Shown here: one piece after another, positions 1-10,474 of the stretch
Layout of the letters: every line of letters begins with the position of its first letter
Position numbering within the stretch: the stretch's first letter is position 1
Source of the DNA: Byssochlamys sp. IMV 00236
Lineage: Eukaryota > Ascomycota > Eurotiomycetes > Eurotiales > Thermoascaceae
Direction of reading: 5' to 3'
DNA: 64,000 bases
NCBI GenBank assembly: GCA_001931875.2
Contig: MSJH02000029.1
Span: 107,168 to 171,167 of the forward strand
Notes under the pieces: generated by a model
What the model saw: the letters and a program-made list of their open reading frames with translations, nothing else
Database searches by the model: none
Told to the model about the DNA's origin: nothing
Translations under genes and position numbers: made by a program

Positions 1-1040
1 AGACTTCCGTCGGCAATACAGTCTGCTCTCGCTGCTATTCTCGCAGCTGCATGCTCAACCCTTCCTCCGTCTCCGTGTTGGTTGGTGAACAAGAGACGGT
101 ACACAGAGGCGTACGACGCAATGGATAAACTTGGCTTGCCCCGTGGGGAGCTGGAACTTGACTCTGCTATCCTATCTCCCTCGTCGACAAGCTCAAGTCT
201 TACGGATATTGAAACAATGAAAACAAATAGGTTCGCAGAGGTCTTCACTAAACCATATTGGAAGCAGACTGTCATTGGGATGTTCATGATGGTTATGTGC
301 CAGTTCTCGGGAATAGATGGCGTGTTATACGTACGTGTGACTTGAGCCCAGATATACCATTGCTATGAGAAGGCTAACATAAGCAGTATGCACCGACTTT
401 GTTTAAACAAGCCGGACTCTCAAGCACATCCAGCAGTTTCTTGGCGTCTGGCATTACCGGTATTCTTGGTGTGGTTGTGACTATTCCTGCCTCCCTTCTT
501 GCCGACCGTTGGAATCGATGTACATCCCTGATAGCCGGCGGACTCGCGATTGGGGCATGTATGGTGGTTATTGGCTCACTTTACGCTTCTAATAGTGTGC
601 ATCCAAGCAGTGGTGCTGGTAGATGGGTCGTCATAATCAGTATCTATCTTTATACCATATTTTTCGGTATAAGCTGGGGAGTTACGATAAAGATATATTC
701 TACAGAGGTACAACCAGCACGGACAAGGGCTGCAGCCAGCAGCTTGGGGCAAGGGGTCAATTGGGTGGCTAATTTTTTGGTCGCCTTTACCACTCCTATC
801 TTCCTAGCCCATTCGTCTTGTGGTGCCTACTACTTCTTTGGGTCCTGGAACTTACTGACTGCTCTTGTGTGCGTATTCTTTATGCCAGAGACTAAAGGAC
901 GGTCTCTTGAGGCGATAGAGGCCTCATTCCATCAGTCGGCAGTCAGTGATATTTTTTCCAGGTTTCTACGCAAGGATAAGCGGAGCAGCAGCGAATCTGC
1001 TGATGTTAACATTCCGGTCGAAGTTATTGAGGTGAAATAG
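1..1040 (+). CDS. MFS sugar transporter, 3' part (5' end outside window)
   Basis: Proton-coupled uptake of a hexose or related sugar across the plasma membrane is the expected role for this family; the substrate cannot be told. The frame is open from base 1, with coding exons 1..330 and 387..1040. The 56-nt intron (331-386) has a GTACGT donor, a GCTAAC branch site and an AAGCAG acceptor, and joining it restores the family motif GVLYYAPTLF. Visible marks are CWLVNKRRYTEAYDAM, the loop segment after TM6 (usual form PRWL..gR..EA), and the C-terminal sugar-porter signature PETKGRSLEAIEASF. The usual PW.Y..EIFP..R segment reads YSTEVQPARTRA, so the family is clear but the subtype is diverged. About 328 residues are present of an expected 500 or so. 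It converges on the laccase gene, leaving 240 bases between the stops. Confidence 0.85.
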
Positions 1041-1280
1041 GATCTCTTGATGTCTAGTGGCAGTGATTCCTTGAAAATAGACTCATTCATAGAGTTTTCA
1101 TGGTTTTAGAAATAGAGAGGCTACAACCGAGTCATTATAGACTCTCTAAAGTCAATATTAGCAGATGCCAGATTTATCAACACGGGACGGCAAAAACAGC
1201 GAGAGCATCCCGTGAAGGCAATATCACTACTAAGAAATGAGATTCTTATTTTCGCATTATATACACATATAAGAGGAGCG

Positions 1281-3059
1281 CTAGACACCAGATTCGGTAG
1301 AATCGTCTTGCTCGACGTCGTTTTCACTCTCATATGACTTCCACGCGGCACAGGTCGTGTCCAATGTGTCATAATCAATCAGACCTGAAATCTCGCTATA
1401 TCTTTCTATGAATTGAAGAGCGAAGCCTTCCTCCGTATGCCAGCCTATGTGGCAGTGCATTAGCCAAGCACCGGGGTTATCCGTCTTGAAAGCTAGCACG
1501 AGATACCCAGAGCTAGGAAGCATGGCTGTATCCCGTCGTGGCGGATTCGTCAAGCTACCCAAATCAGACGAATTGTACGTTCCTGTGCCTTGCGCAAGGA
1601 TAAAAAAATCATGGCCGTGGAGGTGAATCGGGTGTGGCACTGCTAAGGTAGTTTGAATGACGATATAGGCCCATTCGTTGGCGTCGGGAAGTTTGATGAC
1701 GCCGCTGCTAGTAGTGAAATTGGTAATGTTATTATAAAGCTTCAGAAGCGTTGGATCGTTCCATTCAACTTGGAATGTTGTTTCGTTCAGGTACCAGCGG
1801 AACAGGCTCTCTGAATTCGTTCCGACAGTCACGTCTTCGAGGTCCTGCCAGGTCCCTGTGGAGACGTCCTTTGAGACGACAGGCACGAGGTTACTGAGAT
1901 CCTCATCATCGCAGGAATCAGTGTATGAGTAGCCTGTAGTTGTCGGTGTAGATGGCGAGTCACCATAGTACACAATGCCTTTGATATTGTCGGTGCTGTC
2001 ATTGTCGGAGCAGGCCTCCTGGGGAATTGCACGCATCCAGAAGTTATCCGCCACGTCGGATTGATCGGCGGTCACAATAACATCGTATCGCTGGCCTGAG
2101 AAATTATTCCATGTCAACTATGGTTCACTCAAGTGGATCAAGAAGTCCTTATTACCTATTGCAATATCCAAGACGGTAGTATTGTATGGCTCAATAGGAA
2201 CGAGGTCCGCTGCAATAACCGTAAGAGTATGGTTATCTATGGAGAATTTGAAGTGTGTATCAATAGCCGCATTCACCAGGCGGAAACGATAGGAGGTGCC
2301 AGCGGTAAATGAGGTGTTGAATCTATATCCGGTCTGGTCGGAATCACCATCGTCTCCGTAGACATTGGTGCCATTGATCAATGCATTATCCAACGTTGGC
2401 GGTCCAGATGACTGCGCCGTGGGGTATAGTTCGTCAACAGTTTGATGAGACCAATCATTGAGGATCAATATTCCCTTGTCTTCATCATAATTGGAGCTTG
2501 CAGGTCCATTGATGATTATGCCTCCAAACACACCCTCCCATGCCTGGAGGTCGAAATGGGAGTGATACCAGGTACTACCATACTGTGTGGCTCTCCAAGT
2601 ATAGGTTATGGAATCTCCAGGGGCAGTTGGACACTGAGTGATGGCGACTACGCCATCGTTCTGGTTCGTATAGTTTTGGCGAATGCCATGAAAATGGATG
2701 CTAGTGCCGTTCTTTGATTCTGTCAGGCTGTTTGTGACATGAACAACGACGGTATCGCCCCAGTCGGCCTCTAAGGTTGGACCAGGGATAGACCCATTGA
2801 CTGTTAGGGCAGTCCTCGAGTAGCCGTCAGGAGCAACAGTTGCCTCGATCAGCTCGAGATAATACTCCCGCGTGACGCCTGTATCTGGGACTTCGGACGT
2901 GTAGTCGGTATTTATATCATAATCGCACCATTCAGTTCGTGTGGTGGCAGTGTTTCCAGAGCAAGCACTCCGTTTTGCATTGGATGTATGTCTGATTGCT
3001 GGGTTGGCTGAAACAAGACAAGCCATGCTCCCAACAAGGAGAACGGAGGAAAAGCGCAT
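1281..3059 (-). CDS. Secreted ascomycete-type laccase (multicopper oxidase)
   Basis: Four-copper oxidase that oxidises phenols and reduces O2 to water; expected to be secreted. Exons on the minus strand are 3059..2156 and 2095..1281. The 60-nt intron (GTAATA..TTTCTCAG) splits the DIAIG/QRYDV segment, and joining gives 572 residues. The start chosen is the Met that opens a typical signal peptide (MRFSSVLLVGSMACLVSA); an upstream in-frame extension lacks a signal. A KR pair at residues 29-30 is a possible Kex2 site. Copper ligand blocks are all present: HFHG (122-125), WYHSH (164-168), HPIHLHGHDF (456-465) and HCHIGWHTEEGF (515-526). Ten residues after the T1 cysteine (C516) is Phe526, the non-coordinating axial position. 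The C-terminus ESGV resembles the DSGL/I/V plug of asco-laccases. The gene looks intact. Confidence 0.93.
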
Positions 3060-4515
3060 TGTGAATAGACGGTGCTCTTTATAAAACGATCGGATATGAG
3101 CAAAAGTAGGAAAGACGCAGAAAGAAAAGAATTCTGTATGGTCCCAATTTAACAAAAGAACTTGCGGCAGCGCCCCTGGTTAAAAGACCGGAAATAAAGG
3201 AGAAGACAGATGGATAGGTCTATCGTATTACCTTCCGGTCTATACCATCTTTTATATCTTATCTTTGAACACCTTCAACGCGTCGGTCAGTCAGCCAGTC
3301 GGTCATGAAGACATCTCAAGTCGGCCAAACTGACCGTTTGTGACCCATCTTTTCGCTTTGAAATCTCTTCCGCATGATAAAGCCGCGAATTCCAGTGGAG
3401 AAAGATTATATTTTGAAACAGACCTATACGAAGCCCGACTGCGCCTGGATAGATGTAGGCGCTGGGGTTCCAGAACAGGTCTGCAGGAACGAGGGTTCGA
3501 ACAATGGTTCATCATGTCTATTTCCGAGCATCCGCGGACGTCTATATATAGGACTATAGTATGGAGTAAACAGATCCGGTGTCTTTGAATGGCTAAGCGT
3601 TAGTGAGATCTCGAACCAGGATACATCGTCCAGTAATATGGAGGAGTTACTTAATCAGTCCCCGGTGTAAGGCGGTTCCCGTCCTATATCTCTAGATTTG
3701 GCAATATACGATGTATACCGTCCACTTAGGAATAGCCCATGAGGACCGATCAGTGTATAATGGAAGTCATCACCACTACCAGTCCTACAGATCATGAATA
3801 GTTTCGCGTATCCGTCTTAACAGACCTCACGGAGATCATTTGTTAAACAGGTATCTTCAGTATCCTGTCTTGTACTCTAAACAGCATGGCGAGGACAAAC
3901 GGATCATGTATTGGACGCTGGAGTATATTAATCTAGACTCGTCAGCGAGCTATATTCTTCTATATTTGACTATTTTGCAAAATTCGGAGAGCTCCTTCTT
4001 TTCTTTGCGACTTAACTTTGGTGACGCGTCGTAGTGAATTCAGGTCTTGGCGGCCACGTATGGGGCAACTTTTGAACTGCATCGACTTCATGCGATCTTT
4101 CTTAACTTCCAAGATTTTCCCAGATAAGCATGTCAGAACGGGCACCGGGTCGAGATCGTGGACCACATTGCCAAGGCCCTCGGGTGCGTATGTTCGCCCG
4201 CCTATCAATACGTCTCTCCATGCTATAATTGAACATTTATAGTGATGACCCATCGATCACTAAGCCACATGGTTGGGTACTTCATGCGCGTCTCTCAGCT
4301 GAGAGTGACTCGTCCTATAATCCCTGTCTCTGTTGTTTCGTACATCTGGCCAATGTTTCCCTGAAGTTCAAACAAGGCGAGTTCTCACATAGTATATGTG
4401 CAGCTGATCGCCCACGATAAAACACAAAGTCTTCGTACTATACTACATTCTGAGTGATTGAGACAAGAAAAAAAAGGCCCCGTTTGATCTCTAATCTATC
4501 TACTCTAAAACCGCA
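3060..4515. other. Gene-free interval between laccase and small secreted protein
   Basis: This 1.46-kb stretch is the shared upstream region of two divergent genes. Short open frames on both strands (the longest is a 97-codon ATG frame on the minus strand at 3960-4253) have no recognisable similarity or splice structure. A GGTTCGAAC string near 3491 has no tRNA body around it. Confidence 0.5.
3249..3258 (-). promoter_or_regulatory. Candidate TATA box of the laccase gene
   Basis: On the minus strand this reads GATATAAAAGA, about 190 bases upstream of the laccase start codon, just downstream of a GATAAG element. A second TATA-like element (TTTTATAAAG, about 3077-3087) lies only 20-28 bases before the ATG and is probably too close to serve. 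Assignment rests on sequence and spacing only. Confidence 0.3.
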
Positions 4516-5182
4516 ATGGGTACTTTATCATTCTTCATTGGCCTCCTAGCCATCTTTCTTCCCCTTTGCTCTGCAGCATCCCAGGATATGTTCAACTTGT
4601 TTGCATACGGTGATAATATAGGCGGTCTTCCACTGGTCTTCCGAGATGGTATACATACATATCCCCTATCGATACCCATATGGACTCTACTAATAGTTTA
4701 CTAGGATATGCGCAAGTTGGTGACCCAAACAAACTAAATTCTTCGTTTACCAAAATATATTGTAGGAGCCTTGCCGTCACTTTGAGAAATGATATTTTCT
4801 AACGTTCATATCAGTCGATACGAACTCGAGTACCTCGCAGTGGGTCGCAAACCCTAACAACACTGATAGTTCTGCGAACGCAACATGGTCCAACCAAGTA
4901 CTGTTCGTCCCGGGGCCATCATCGAGCGACCACCGTATTGGATTCGCATCAGATCCCGGCTCTAACGTCACAACTACATTCAAGACGTACGGCCAATTCG
5001 TCTTCGTGGTTAACACTACAGGAGAATGGGAGTCTGCATTCTACGCGCAGTCTACAGATACGGAAAATCTCTACTCTCTTCTCTGGAACCCTGGTGATTC
5101 TGAAGACTACATTCCTGTGACACTGAGAACTGTCGCGCCGTCAAATTTCCAGGACAGTAACGAGACCAGCAGTAGCAGCTGA
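4516..5182 (+). CDS. Small secreted protein of unknown function
   Basis: I do not recognise a family. Three exons (4516..4648, 4705..4761, 4815..5182) give 185 residues. The introns are 56 nt (TACTAAT branch, CTAG end) and 53 nt (GTAGGA..ATCAG). The N-terminus MGTLSFFIGLLAIFLPLCSA is a clear signal peptide, followed by ASQDMFNLFAYGDNIGGLPL. There is no later membrane segment and no GPI tail. The mature part is rich in Asn, Ser and Thr with several N-glycosylation sequons (NSS, NNT, NAT, NVT, NTT, NET) and a Ser-rich C-terminus. Two features argue for a real gene: both introns have good signals, and all three exons read coherently through the FVPGPSS and GQFVFVVNTTGEWES segments. It lies head-to-head with the laccase, which may or may not be meaningful. 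A secreted or wall-associated protein is the most that can be inferred. Confidence 0.75.
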
Positions 5183-7199
5183 ACTTAGAAGGAGAAGTAG
5201 CCAGTGTAGTTGGGAAAATGGACACTTGTCGGTTTCGCTATCATTCTCCCTATCTTTTTGTCCGGCCTAGTTAGGAATACAGAAGTCACTGTATCATCAA
5301 TCAAACCGAGAAGGTATAGCGCTTATCCCCTGTAGGATGATTTCGATTTCTAAATATGACCATACCGCCAGCAGGGAACTTTGGCTATCTATTCAGTCGC
5401 TAAATCCTCCCAGATCCGTAGAAAGTACAAGCTTTACAGGAACCATTAAAGTCATCTTCGGATTTTACCAGTACAGGTCGGATGGTATTTTCACGACAGA
5501 GACCTTATCCCAATATGTCCAGTTTAACAAGAAAGTTGTACTCGTATAGAAGACTTATTATTCCCGTAGAGCACCCCGTGTACTAATGGTTCTGTTTCCG
5601 ATCTTTTCCCTGACCCTCTTCGAGCGGTTCTGAATTGGTATTCCAAATACATGGATACCTAATATATAGGTATATAGAATGTTGTTACATCGAGTTCAAA
5701 CACATGCCAGTGCACATATCTCAATTACTATTAAGCCATCGTTTCTACAAACTGTACATTAATTTGATTCTACGAAAACCTGTTATGGTAGTTCTCTGTC
5801 CAAAACCCAGCACCAAAACACGGTCATATAGTCTAAGTTCAAATATATTCCTTGGCTGGCTGCTATTATTGCTGTGGCTGGTGACCCGAACCATGGTTTA
5901 TGACTATCACTATGTATCTACGGAGTAACTTCCCGTAGATCCGTCAAACTAGTGCTTCCCCCTGAGACCCATCCGTACCATTGTTCCAGTAGGTGCCCTG
6001 TCATAGATCGAACATTAGTTACAACCTTACATGACAGGAGAGTCTCTTGATAAGTAATGGCTAACTAACAGCTAGACGATCAGCTAGTTAATAATACTGC
6101 TTATCGAATTCATGTGCCTTGGAAGTATGCATGATGTTTCGCGCCTGAAGCTCGGTCGCATCAATACTGTCAATTAATAAAAGAAGCCCGATTATCTTTT
6201 TTTTTTTTTTTTTTCCAATAGTGTCTCTCCTTGCTGAACAGTCTGTGGGACTGGTTTTTCTTGTTTGAATTGGATCGAATCGAATCGAATCGGAGAGGAG
6301 TGTCGCGATACATTAGGTACCTAGGTAAGTTAATAGGTAATTTGTACGTACACCAATTAAAGTAGAGAAGCGCTCATCAGCCTTATGGCAGAAAACAAGA
6401 AATCGAGAGTGACAATCCACACATACCATACAACAAGAATAACCTTCACTAGATCTCATCGCTCGCACAAACTAAATCATCAATTATTGCCTGTTACAAC
6501 TTAAGTTAGTATATGTCCCCCAATCGGGCCGTGTGGCTGAGCTCGGGAAATCAGACTATTCAAGCCACAGCACTCGCCACAAATAACCCAAGCCTCTTTT
6601 GACGGGTCACAAAAAACCACAAACCGCCTTGATTCAGGGGGGGGGAACACAAGACAAGACATATGCAACTTTAATTTTAGGAAGATCGAGATCCTAGAGT
6701 TACCGCACGGACCACAATGCATATGCATCATGCTGGATGGCTTAATTTCAAGTGCATGGTTTGTATGATCGGGTGAAACTGATGTGTGGGATAGTCTGTG
6801 TGTTTTTTTATTGCAGAATAATAGTACAACAGGTTTGTGAGGTATGTACTAGATGAAAATGAGAGACAACGGATGTAGTGCATATATTAGAGTAACTTTG
6901 GTTTTTTTTGGACAATGCAAAAGTACAAGGGATACCCGACAATCTGGGAAGGATAACAGAACGCTATCACTTGGTGGTATATGAAACAAACAAACTGGAA
7001 GATGTTTGAACGCCATATATGCTGTATATCTAAAAGGGAAATGGTCAATTTGGTATCACAGATAGAGCGGCGAAAATGTAAATGACGAACATAAGACAGA
7101 TGGTACTTTGTACCGTGACCCAGGACTTGACAAGCAACGGTTACTCCTGGTTGGGATTACCATGCAGGTGAAGCTGGAGTTATGAATACTCTACATAAC
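5183..7199. other. Gene-free AT-rich interval
   Basis: About 2 kb between the end of the small secreted protein gene and the end of the acyl ligase gene. It holds short unsupported frames, a TACGGAGTA motif (5919-5927), an 18-to-20-base T run near 6198-6215, an ATCGA pentamer repeated about four times (about 6270-6291) and a G run near 6638. No coding or RNA gene is seen. Confidence 0.5.
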
Positions 7200-9250
7200 T
7201 CACAGCTGTGGAGAAGCACATCCGAGCTTGACAAGCATCTCCCGGTACGAGTTCATCTGGGCGAGCTTGAACCGCTGGATCTTACCACTCGGGGTACGTG
7301 GGATCTCCGCGACAAAGCTCACACCACCATCAAGCGCTTTGTAGCTTGACAGCTGGCTGCGCGCGAACTTGTACACCTCGTCCGCTGTCAATTTGTTTTT
7401 GGACAGGCCAAGAGTCGGTACAACGAAAGCACGGGGCACCTCGTTGTGTCCGGCTTGATCGAGGGTGACGCCGATCACAGCAGCGTCGGCGATCAAAGGA
7501 TGCTGCAGGAGAACAGCTTCGATCTCTGCTGGGGCAACTTGCCAACTATCGAAAAGTTAGTCTTTTGTCGGGTAGATCTCACAGGGCTGGTGGTCCAAGC
7601 CCACAGGGGCATATGTGGCGCAGTACATAGATTGGAAAGGATGTGGATGTAAGAACTTACCCTCTGACTTTGATCAGCTCCTTGGAACGTCCGACAATAT
7701 AGAACTTTCCATCTCGGACACATGCGACATCGCCAGTCCTAAACCAGCCGTCCTGGTCCTTGGATGGGATTCCTTGCTTGTAACAGGACAAGAGTCCCGG
7801 ACCACGCACATAGATCTCTCCCGGTTCCCCGTCAGCACGGACCTCATTGCCTTTACTGTCAACCAGCTTGACCTCTGTGCCTTGCAGCTGACGGCCAATA
7901 CTGGCAGTATCATCCTGCTCGCCGTACCGCATTTGGAACGTAACACCTGCTTCTGTCATACCCCAAAGTTGAGACACGTTGGCATCACGGTGCAGCTTGG
8001 CTTTGCATCTGAGCATCGCGGCGGCATCAATTGCCGCACCAGCGATACCAAGGTAGCGGAGAGAAGACAGACCATCCTGATTGGGTCCACTGTAGCGGTT
8101 CAAGGCGTGCACCATAGCAGGAACCATGTAGGTTTCGGTGATCTGGAACTGGGATATGCAGTTGATGTACTGCTCAAGGTTGAAGCGGGGGAGGATGTAG
8201 ACCGGCTGTCCATAGCGGATGGGGAATATGTGGGCCCATAGTGCACCGAAGAGATGAAACATCGGGATCGACATCAATCTGACAGGATCGTATGGGACAT
8301 CATAGTTGATGATCGAATGCTGAGATATCAAGGCGTAGTGTGAGAGAATGGCACCTTTAGGAAGGCCACCTGTGCCACTGGTCGTGAACATTGCAGCTGG
8401 GGTAGCTTTGGCGGTGGTCTCGTCGTCAAATGAGATCCAGTCGCTTTCTCCATGCTCCAGGAGATTGGAGATGTTTAGACATTGGCTGCTGCTGCTCCTG
8501 CTGATAGACTCATTGTTTCCAGTCAGAGATCCACGAAGGGAATTCTCTGCTGCCGCAGCCTCATGGTGGGTGCTGGTCAAGAATGGTTCCAGGAATGCCA
8601 TAGAACATTCATCCATCACGCAAATCTGACTTGCCACAATGCCCTTGGCTACTGTAGCCTTGAAAACATTAGGCAGTCCTTCCGGAGTGGTGATAATGAA
8701 TTTAGGTTCCGCCAGATCGAGGAAGTGATCCAGCTCATGAGCTTGACTTGATGGGTTAACACCCATGTGAACACCACCTGCACCGACAATACCGAAGAAC
8801 AGTGCGGAGTATATGACCTATGAAATCCAGTTAGCTTGATCTTTGGTATGCAGGGAACGTCATATCCGACGCAAGCCGGGGAAAGTGAATAACACATACG
8901 TGATTGCCCATATGGACAAGCACACAGTCACCATTCTGGAGGCCGTGTGCCCTCAATCCCGCAATCAAGGTCCGAACGAGGGCTCTGAAGCGGCCAGCGC
9001 TGAGAGACCGAGTTGGATTCTCTGCGTCAATGTAGAGTGGCTTGTGTTCATCAAAGGGGACAGGAGGGTTGAGGGCAAATGTAAGAAGGTCCTTATAGAT
9101 CTTGCCGATTTCGGGACCATTGGCCGCTGATTGTGAAATCAGTTGAGGGCTCATTTTGGAGAGAAAGCTCCAGATTGAGTTCAGGTTAGGAGGGAATAAT
9201 TTAACAAGAGAGGAGAGCTCAAGCTCAGAACATCTATACAGGAGATCCAT
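7200..9250 (-). CDS. AMP-forming acyl-CoA ligase, 4-coumarate-CoA-ligase-like
   Basis: ANL-superfamily enzyme that activates a carboxylic acid as acyl-AMP and normally transfers it to CoA; the substrate is unknown. Minus-strand exons are 9250..8900, 8817..7661 and 7545..7200; the introns are 82 nt (GTATGT) and 115 nt (GTAAGT). From the first ATG (MDLLY, good context) it is 617 residues. A second Met at 9154 would give 585, closer to the usual 550-580, so the start is uncertain. Motifs (617-residue numbering): TTSGTGGLPKG phosphate loop from about 262, with GTGG in place of the usual GTTG; WGMTE (402-406); GWFRTGD (474-480); GRSKELIKVRGWQVAPAEIE, rebuilt across intron 2; and PRTPSGKIQR with the catalytic Lys. 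There is a Ser-rich insert (SRSSSSQ) before the phosphate loop. The C-terminus SPQL is not a clear peroxisomal signal. Transcribed divergently from the tmpA-like gene. Confidence 0.9.
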
Positions 9251-10474
9251 CTTGGAGTTTCTGAGTAGTACTATGTCAAACAATCGATTGACAAAAACAA
9301 AGTTCGTGAATGAAGAAGGTAATTGGGAGGATATCGGAGGTTCTATTTATCTCTCCCTTTCGGAGTGGAACTACCATGAGTGAAGGGAAACTGTCTTGTC
9401 TCAGCCGTCGGGATCTAGTTTCATACGGAATTGTGATGGATGAATCCGTGATACGGAATGTGCGAATGCGGTGGAGTGCCACCATCTACAACACCACCAA
9501 GACATAGTCCAGCTGAACTCAAAAAACAGACTCTGTTAATTCCAAATTATTATGTACTCAGTGACTGGGGGCGATAGTAGCTGATGGGCACCATGACAGC
9601 CTTGCATGATCGATTAGCTCGCCATCAGACAAGATTTGCCTTCCTTGGCCGGCTGTCCTCATGTCCAGTCATCCTATCCTCTGTCCTCATGGCGTGGAAA
9701 CTAAATCCATAGTCAGTGGGCTTTTTCATATTCTTGATAGCCGCTTCCAATGATATCGTCAAGTCTGCCAACATCTACCCCTCCTAGATTCATGCCTGGA
9801 TCGGTCGAACGGTAGGCTCGTCATACCTCCTGCGGTGGGTAGCTGAACGGACGATGCTGCATGATGACAGATGAGGAAGTCTGTTTGATGGTTAGGTATT
9901 TACTGACTCATGTGGTGCCATCTAATGTTCCCGTCCCCGGCTTAGTTCGTAGATAAGTTAAGCTACGTGTGGTGGAGAAAGACCCTGCAGAAGGGATCGA
10001 TCGTACTTTAGGGCTAATGATCATCTAACCAACTGGAACCTCAGGGAATCAGGCGGGGCGATCACGGATGATCAGCTAGGATCGATTCCAGAGGCAAGGG
10101 GGGCTGTGGAGGGTGTGCATTGCTAGGTCATTTGCCGTAGTTTTGGGAGTTGAGGAATGCTATGCCTGGTCCCTGCGCGGAATAAGCTGTTTCTGGCAAT
10201 ATTGTGTGCAGACACAAAAGGCCGCCACATTCCAGAGAATACAAGGTCATTAATAGTCTTGAATTATTTACTCTCCACAGGTGATTGATTCCAGCGGGAC
10301 AACCGTTTGCGTGGAGAAGGAAGCCTTCACCCCGAGTGTCTCTTCATATATAGATATTCTATATTCACGTCTTTTCCCGCACCCCTCGAGTTCTGTCTTT
10401 ATATCCTCGAGTATTCGGACACCCGGCCACATTATTGCCTTTCAGCCTGCATTGATCAGGGAAAGAGGTACAAA
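9251..10474. other. Shared divergent promoter region (acyl ligase / tmpA-like)
   Basis: A 1.2-kb non-coding region between two head-to-head start codons, so the genes could share control elements. It contains CAAGGGG (10095-10101), which fits the published BrlA response element consensus (C/A)(G/A)AGGG(G/A). One match of a 7-mer in 1.2 kb is weak evidence. Confidence 0.45.
10347..10352 (+). promoter_or_regulatory. Candidate TATA element of the tmpA-like gene
   Basis: TATATA lies about 125 bases upstream of the chosen start codon (10475), followed by a pyrimidine-rich stretch (TCTTTTCCCGCACCCCTCG) of the kind often found near fungal transcription starts. Spacing and sequence only. Confidence 0.3.

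Noticed and set aside
3485..3505. GGTTCGAAC resembling a tRNA B box
   Set aside because: No A box at the right distance upstream and no acceptor stem.
3960..4253. 97-codon minus-strand ATG frame
   Set aside because: No recognisable domain, signal peptide or splice structure, and it lies within a promoter-like region; a length like this is expected by chance.
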